Below are positions 59,967 through 64,000 of a DNA stretch of 64,000 bases, piece after piece. Origin of the DNA: Bacteroidales bacterium. GTDB lineage: Bacteria > Bacteroidota > Bacteroidia > Bacteroidales > F082. The translations under genes and the position numbers were made by a program. Below the pieces are notes generated by a model. That model did not search any database, was not told the origin of the DNA, and worked only from the letters and a program-made list of their open reading frames with translations. Each line of letters starts with the position of its first letter. The stretch's first letter is position 1. The DNA is taken from positions 186,001 to 250,000 of the forward strand of contig JAFPUN010000003.1 of the NCBI GenBank assembly GCA_017395365.1. The letters are read 5' to 3'.

Positions 59967-61237
59967 AGAAACTATTGATTACCATAGGGTTACTCATCGC
60001 CTGCCAATGGCTCGCTGCACAAAACCTGCCCTTAATAAAACCCATCGACGATTATTCGTTTGCCCATTTCGAACGCAACCATCTCCTCTATCCAGGCGAC
60101 AGCACGGCTATGGAACGCTTCTTCCAAAAGTTGGATTCGGTTGTGTTTCTCGGCGAAGGTAATGTGAACATCATGCATATCGGTGGCTCTCATGTACAAG
60201 CCGGCGTGTTCACCCAACAATTTCGAGATAACTTGCTCAACATCGGCACCGACCTCATCGGTGGGCAAAACTTCGTTTTCCCCTTCTCGGCTGGTGGCAC
60301 CAACAACCCTTCGCATTTTATGGTCAGTTCCACGGGCGGATGGGGTTATACCCGCAACGCCGTCCGTAAAGATACCGACAAACGCATGGGCTTGGCTGGC
60401 GCAGCTATCACCACCACCGACCCAAAAGCCACCGTCAGCATCATGAGCCGCGCACGTCGACCCAACCTGTTGACACCCGAATTCAACTTCAACAAGGTAA
60501 CCCTCATTGGGTTTTCGGAAACCGAAAATGTGGAACCCGTGGTAAGCTACAAGGGAAAGACCCTACACGGACATTATGACGACTACCAGTCCACCTATAC
60601 CTTTGAGTTTCCCGATTTCACCGACTCCATCTGCATCTTCTTTGAATCCATGCCTGGCGATTTTACGCTGCAAGGCGTGCTGCTGGAAAACGGCATGTCG
60701 GGCATTAGCGTGCATGGCGTGGGAGTCAATGGTGCCAGCGTGCCGTCGTATTTGCGTTGCGACGATTTCGAACGCGACCTTAACCTCATCCACCCCGACC
60801 TCATCATTTTCGGTATTGGCATCAACGACGCGGCAGAGGCCAACTTCGAGAAGGAGACCTTCAAACGCAACTATGATGACTTGATTCGCATCATCCACCG
60901 TGTCAATCCCGACTGTGCATTGCTCTTTATGTCCAACAACGACAGCTACAAGCGTGTAAAGGGCAAAAAGAAAAGAGTACGTTACGAGGTGAACACCAAC
61001 GGAAGCATCGTCGAGCAGGCCTGCTTGGAGATGGGCAAGAAATACAACGCCGCCGTTTGGGACCAGTTCGACATCATGGGGGGACTTCGCTCGATGCAAG
61101 ACTGGGAAAAAGCCGGATTGGCACAAAAAGACAAGGTACATTTCACTTCGGATGGCTATAAACTCCTCGGTGACTTACTCTACAACGCTTTGATTGAGCG
61201 TTATATACAACATGTGAAATCCAATCCGCAACGATGA
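59963..61237 (+). CDS. Second exported SGNH-family protein
   Basis: The 424-residue protein has a cleaved signal peptide (LLITIGLLIACQWLAAQ). The SGNH blocks are NIMHIGGSHVQAG near residue 72, with Ser in the GGSH form, GIGINDA near 289 with the block III Asn, and DKVHFTSDGYKLLGD near 390 with the Asp-His pair. A carbohydrate-binding-like segment (STYTFEFPDFTDSICIFFES) is inserted near 215. It resembles the preceding protein in layout and is probably a diverged paralogue without the membrane anchor. It is likely to act on the same glycan in the periplasm or at the surface. It overlaps its upstream neighbour by four bases. Confidence 0.82.
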   Translation: MKKLLITIGLLIACQWLAAQNLPLIKPIDDYSFAHFERNHLLYPGDSTAMERFFQKLDSVVFLGEGNVNIMHIGGSHVQAGVFTQQFRDNLLNIGTDLIGGQNFVFPFSAGGTNNPSHFMVSSTGGWGYTRNAVRKDTDKRMGLAGAAITTTDPKATVSIMSRARRPNLLTPEFNFNKVTLIGFSETENVEPVVSYKGKTLHGHYDDYQSTYTFEFPDFTDSICIFFESMPGDFTLQGVLLENGMSGISVHGVGVNGASVPSYLRCDDFERDLNLIHPDLIIFGIGINDAAEANFEKETFKRNYDDLIRIIHRVNPDCALLFMSNNDSYKRVKGKKKRVRYEVNTNGSIVEQACLEMGKKYNAAVWDQFDIMGGLRSMQDWEKAGLAQKDKVHFTSDGYKLLGDLLYNALIERYIQHVKSNPQR

Positions 61238-61238
61238 C

Positions 61239-63104
61239 ATGGAGAATTTAGCCCACATAGCCCTGGATTTCCTGACCCACCTTTTCTCGTTCGACAAGGC
61301 CCACCCCCTGTTGTTCACCCAATTCTATTTCTGGGCTTTCTTCGCCATTGTATTTGCCGTCTTTTGTTTGGTAAAGAACAAATGTCTGCTACGCAACATC
61401 TTCCTGTTCTTCGTCAGCCTTTTCTTCTACTATAAGACTAGCGGACTTTTCACTTTAATCCTGATTTTCATCACCTTATATAATTATTTTGCGGCTCGAT
61501 GGATGCATACACGCAAGAAAACAGGCAGTCGTAATACAATTCTCGCACTCAGCGTCATCGTCAACCTGTCTATCTTGTTCTATTTTAAATATGCTTATTT
61601 CATCACCGATGTGGTCAACAATCTGACAGGATTGGAGTTTCGCGTCTTTGACGTGTTCTCGTGGGTGGGCAATGAAATCACCCAATCGAACCGTTTCAGC
61701 GTCGACGCCATCCTATTGCCTGTAGGCATCTCTTTCTACACCTTCCAGGCCATCAGCTACATCATGGATGTCTACCGCAAGCGCATCAAGCCGGTACGCA
61801 ACATCTTCGACTTCGGCTTCTATGTCAGCTTCTTCCCGCAGTTGGTGGCTGGTCCCATCGTGAGGGCCAATGAGTTCATCCCGCAGCTTCACAAGAAATA
61901 CTTCCTCAGCCGCAAACAGTTTGGCATCGCCGTATTTTGGATCATGAACGGCTTGGTGAAGAAAATCGTGCTCAGCGATTATATCGCCGTCAACTTCATC
62001 GACCGCGTGTTTGACCAGCCGCTGCTTTACACCGGCTTCGAGAACCTGATGGCCTTGTTTGGCTATTCGCTCCAAGTCTATGCTGACTTCTCGGGCTACA
62101 CCGACATTGCCATTGGTGTCGCCATGCTCATGGGTTTCTACCTCCCCAAGAACTTCAACTCTCCCTATAAGGCCAAGAGCCCTGGCGAGTTTTGGAAACG
62201 CTGGCACATGTCGCTTTCGCGTTGGCTGCAGGACTATCTATATATCCCGCTTGGCGGTAACCGCAACGGCACCTTTGGTTCATTCTGCATCATCGCCATG
62301 GTGGCTGCCATCGCCGTGTTCCTCTCGGGCAGTTGGTGGGTTGGCTTGGGTGTAGGCATCGTCACTGTCATCCTTGTATTGTTGGCTGTCTTCAGGCCCA
62401 ATTCGCGAAAGACCATCACCACCGAAATCAACCGCATGGACACCATGCTCCTCGGAGGCTTGTGGCACGGCGCCTCGTGGAACTTCATGATTTGGGGCGG
62501 TTTGAATGGCATCGGCATGCTGTTCTATCGTTTTTGGAAAGACTGGAGCATTTATGGCCGGACCTTATTTATCTTGTCCGTCACTTTCCTGCTACGCATC
62601 TTATGTGTCTTCGTGCCACAGCCCGTGTTTAATGTTCTCTTTGCCTGGTGTCTTGTCGTGCTGGCTGGCAATATGATACGGATGCTTTACAACCTCTTTG
62701 GCGGAAAGAAGGCATGGCAGTGGCTGCAAGACGCCTGGGCCATCTTCCAGACCTTTACTTTCATCACCTTCACGCGACTGTTTTTCCGCAGCGGTTCCAA
62801 CCTCGACCCTGCCGTAGCGAACGAAACGGCATGGAACACCGCCAAGAACATGGTGAACCAAATGGGCAGCCATTGGGAGGTAAGCAAGATTCCGGAAATC
62901 GTTTTACACTATCGCAATGTGTTCATCCTCATTGTAATAGGACTGGTCATCCATTGGCTGCCGGAGAAGTTCAAGCGTCGTTACCGTATATGGTTCGCCA
63001 AGATGCCCATCCCTGTGATGATCCTGGTGTGCGCCCTCATTGTCTTCGTGATTTACCAGTTCATCACGGCCGATTTGCAGGCGTTTATCTATTTCCAATT
63101 CTGA
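61239..63104 (+). CDS. MBOAT-family O-acyltransferase (AlgI/PatA type)
   Basis: The 621-residue protein has at least eleven membrane helices. Family landmarks are the region PVGISFYTFQAISYIMDVYR, the FFPQLVAGPIVRA stretch, and SLSRWLQDYLYIPLGGNRNG. The catalytic His lies in GGLWHGASWNFMIWGG near residue 410. MBOAT proteins of this type carry acetyl groups across the membrane to be placed on alginate, cellulose or peptidoglycan by a partner SGNH enzyme. It is longer than AlgI (about 520) owing to extra C-terminal helices. One base separates it from the SGNH gene stop, so it completes a four-gene operon. Confidence 0.92.
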   Translation: MENLAHIALDFLTHLFSFDKAHPLLFTQFYFWAFFAIVFAVFCLVKNKCLLRNIFLFFVSLFFYYKTSGLFTLILIFITLYNYFAARWMHTRKKTGSRNTILALSVIVNLSILFYFKYAYFITDVVNNLTGLEFRVFDVFSWVGNEITQSNRFSVDAILLPVGISFYTFQAISYIMDVYRKRIKPVRNIFDFGFYVSFFPQLVAGPIVRANEFIPQLHKKYFLSRKQFGIAVFWIMNGLVKKIVLSDYIAVNFIDRVFDQPLLYTGFENLMALFGYSLQVYADFSGYTDIAIGVAMLMGFYLPKNFNSPYKAKSPGEFWKRWHMSLSRWLQDYLYIPLGGNRNGTFGSFCIIAMVAAIAVFLSGSWWVGLGVGIVTVILVLLAVFRPNSRKTITTEINRMDTMLLGGLWHGASWNFMIWGGLNGIGMLFYRFWKDWSIYGRTLFILSVTFLLRILCVFVPQPVFNVLFAWCLVVLAGNMIRMLYNLFGGKKAWQWLQDAWAIFQTFTFITFTRLFFRSGSNLDPAVANETAWNTAKNMVNQMGSHWEVSKIPEIVLHYRNVFILIVIGLVIHWLPEKFKRRYRIWFAKMPIPVMILVCALIVFVIYQFITADLQAFIYFQF

Positions 63105-63112
63105 TAAAAAAT

Positions 63113-63140
63113 GTAGAGACGCGGCACGCCACGTCTCTAC
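63113..63140. repeat. GTAGAGACG palindrome, copy 7
   Basis: GTAGAGACGCGGC at the left faces GCCACGTCTCTAC at the right with one unpaired position. It lies eight bases after the MBOAT stop and 28 bases from the convergent map stop. Confidence 0.8.
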
Positions 63141-63168
63141 AATGATTCTGTTAAACACGATTGGAAAA

Positions 63169-64000
63169 TCAATGCGTCAGGATTTCCAGTCCTGTCTCGG
63201 TCATCAAGAAGGTGTGCTCCCACTGGGCTGAAGGCAGTTCGTCTTCGGTGATGACAGTCCAGCCGTCAGCGCTGTCGATGAAGACTTTCCAAGTGCCCAT
63301 GTTAATCATCGGTTCGATGGTGAACACCATGCCGGGGACGAGCAACATGCCCGTGCCTTTCTTTCCATAGTGAAGCACCTCGGGCTCATCATGGAACTTG
63401 ACACCCACACCATGGCCACAGAGGTCGCGTACCACGCTGAAGCCATTCTTATGGGCATGTAGTTGGATGGCGTTACCGATGTCGCCAACAAAACCGAAAG
63501 GCTTGGCAGCTTCCATGCCTACATAAAGGCATTCCTTGGCCACATCGACCAGCTTCTGCTTGCGGGCTGTCGTTTGTCCGATGACATACATACGGGAAGC
63601 GTCGGCATAATAGCCATTCAAGATGGTGGTGCAGTCCACATTGACGATGTCGCCTTCCTTGAGGATTTCCTTGGCAGAGGGGATGCCGTGGCAGACCACC
63701 TCGTTGATGGAGACACAAACGCTCTTCGGGTAGCCTTCATAGCCCAAGGTAGCCGGGATAGCACCATGTTCGATGGTGTAGTTGTGGACAAGCTCATCGA
63801 TTTCAAGCGTACTCATGCCTGCGTGGATCTTCTCACCCACGAGGTCGAGGATGGCCGTGTTGATGACACCGCTCTTTCTGATGCCTTCAATCTCTTCGGG
63901 AGTGCGGATGAGGCTGCGCTTGGGCACCATCACGCCTTTGGCTTCCAAAGCCATCACTTTTTTATCCAATGCTGTCGGTTCCTGTCCGGCCGGCACACGC
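63169..64000 (-). CDS. map: Methionine aminopeptidase, 5' end beyond the window
   Basis: MetAP removes the starting Met from new proteins. The type I core is present with metal ligands in NVDCTTILNGYYADASR, the His in GHGVGVKFHDEP, and the Glu residues in VFTIEPM and QWEHTF. The 275 residues seen include a lead-in LDKKVMALEAKGVMVPKRSL before the catalytic domain, as in the longer Bacteroidota form. The frame stays open to the window edge, and the GTG at 63996 is not a convincing start, so the gene probably begins outside. It converges on the MBOAT gene with the palindrome between. Confidence 0.92.
   Translation of the reverse strand, partial: RVPAGQEPTALDKKVMALEAKGVMVPKRSLIRTPEEIEGIRKSGVINTAILDLVGEKIHAGMSTLEIDELVHNYTIEHGAIPATLGYEGYPKSVCVSINEVVCHGIPSAKEILKEGDIVNVDCTTILNGYYADASRMYVIGQTTARKQKLVDVAKECLYVGMEAAKPFGFVGDIGNAIQLHAHKNGFSVVRDLCGHGVGVKFHDEPEVLHYGKKGTGMLLVPGMVFTIEPMINMGTWKVFIDSADGWTVITEDELPSAQWEHTFLMTETGLEILTH

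Overview
The window looks like chromosomal DNA of a Bacteroidales (phylum Bacteroidota) bacterium. The evidence is direct. More than twenty upstream regions carry the Bacteroidota -7 box TAnnTTTG. Two secreted proteins end in type IX secretion (Por) sorting domains. The gene content is typical of the group: TonB receptor plus DUF4249 lipoprotein, DUF4270, BACON lipoprotein, GH92 mannosidase, S46 dipeptidyl-peptidase, IPExxxVDY protein and a short glycogen synthase. I saw no rRNA, tRNA or CRISPR array.

Layout. 1-3400: the tail of an unrecognised gene, a frameshifted YqaE/Pmp3 gene, a PAP2 phosphatase-VanX fusion, an alpha/beta hydrolase lipoprotein, a 127-base nested inverted repeat and the truncated start of a membrane methyltransferase. 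3400-10450: a DUF4143 ATPase preceded by three 22-base iterons, then phosphatase, Vsr nuclease and SbcD-SbcC (DNA repair). 10500-20600: OmpA-like protein, DUF1295, GH92, a HipBA toxin-antitoxin pair with two operator palindromes, a T9SS cargo protein, an EFR1 ferredoxin and a MATE pump. 20580-26608: DUF2461, PheS, cyclophilin, DUF4270, glycogen synthase, MeaB. 26609-28820: an AT-rich island with an ORF6N remnant between two copies of the meaB 3' end, then unknown genes. 29069-41590: glutamine synthetase, BACON lipoprotein, ArnT-like transferase, IPExxxVDY, rnc-fabF-acpP, polA, metG. 41935-44070: an AT-rich run of four small secreted unknown proteins and an XRE regulator whose leader is strongly structured. 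44467-50013: barrel protein, S41 protease, TonB receptor, DUF4249. 50125-55582: flavodoxin, DUF937, leucine-rich-repeat T9SS cargo, DPP11-like peptidase, unknown secreted protein. 55690-63104: MATE pump and a four-gene cell-envelope O-acylation operon. 63169-end: methionine aminopeptidase, cut by the window edge.

The most striking theme is that several families of short palindromic repeats have spread through the region and often sit inside genes, in frame. They occur in vsr, gph, the EFR1 gene, polA, the ArnT-like gene (twice) and the start of the DUF4249 gene. The arms GTAGAGACG/CGTCTCTAC alone occur at eight sites. The best candidates for undescribed biology are the structured XRE leader with the neighbouring small secreted proteins, the envelope-acylation operon with a transglycosylase-like protein that has lost its catalytic glutamate, and the duplicated meaB end that looks like an attachment-site scar.
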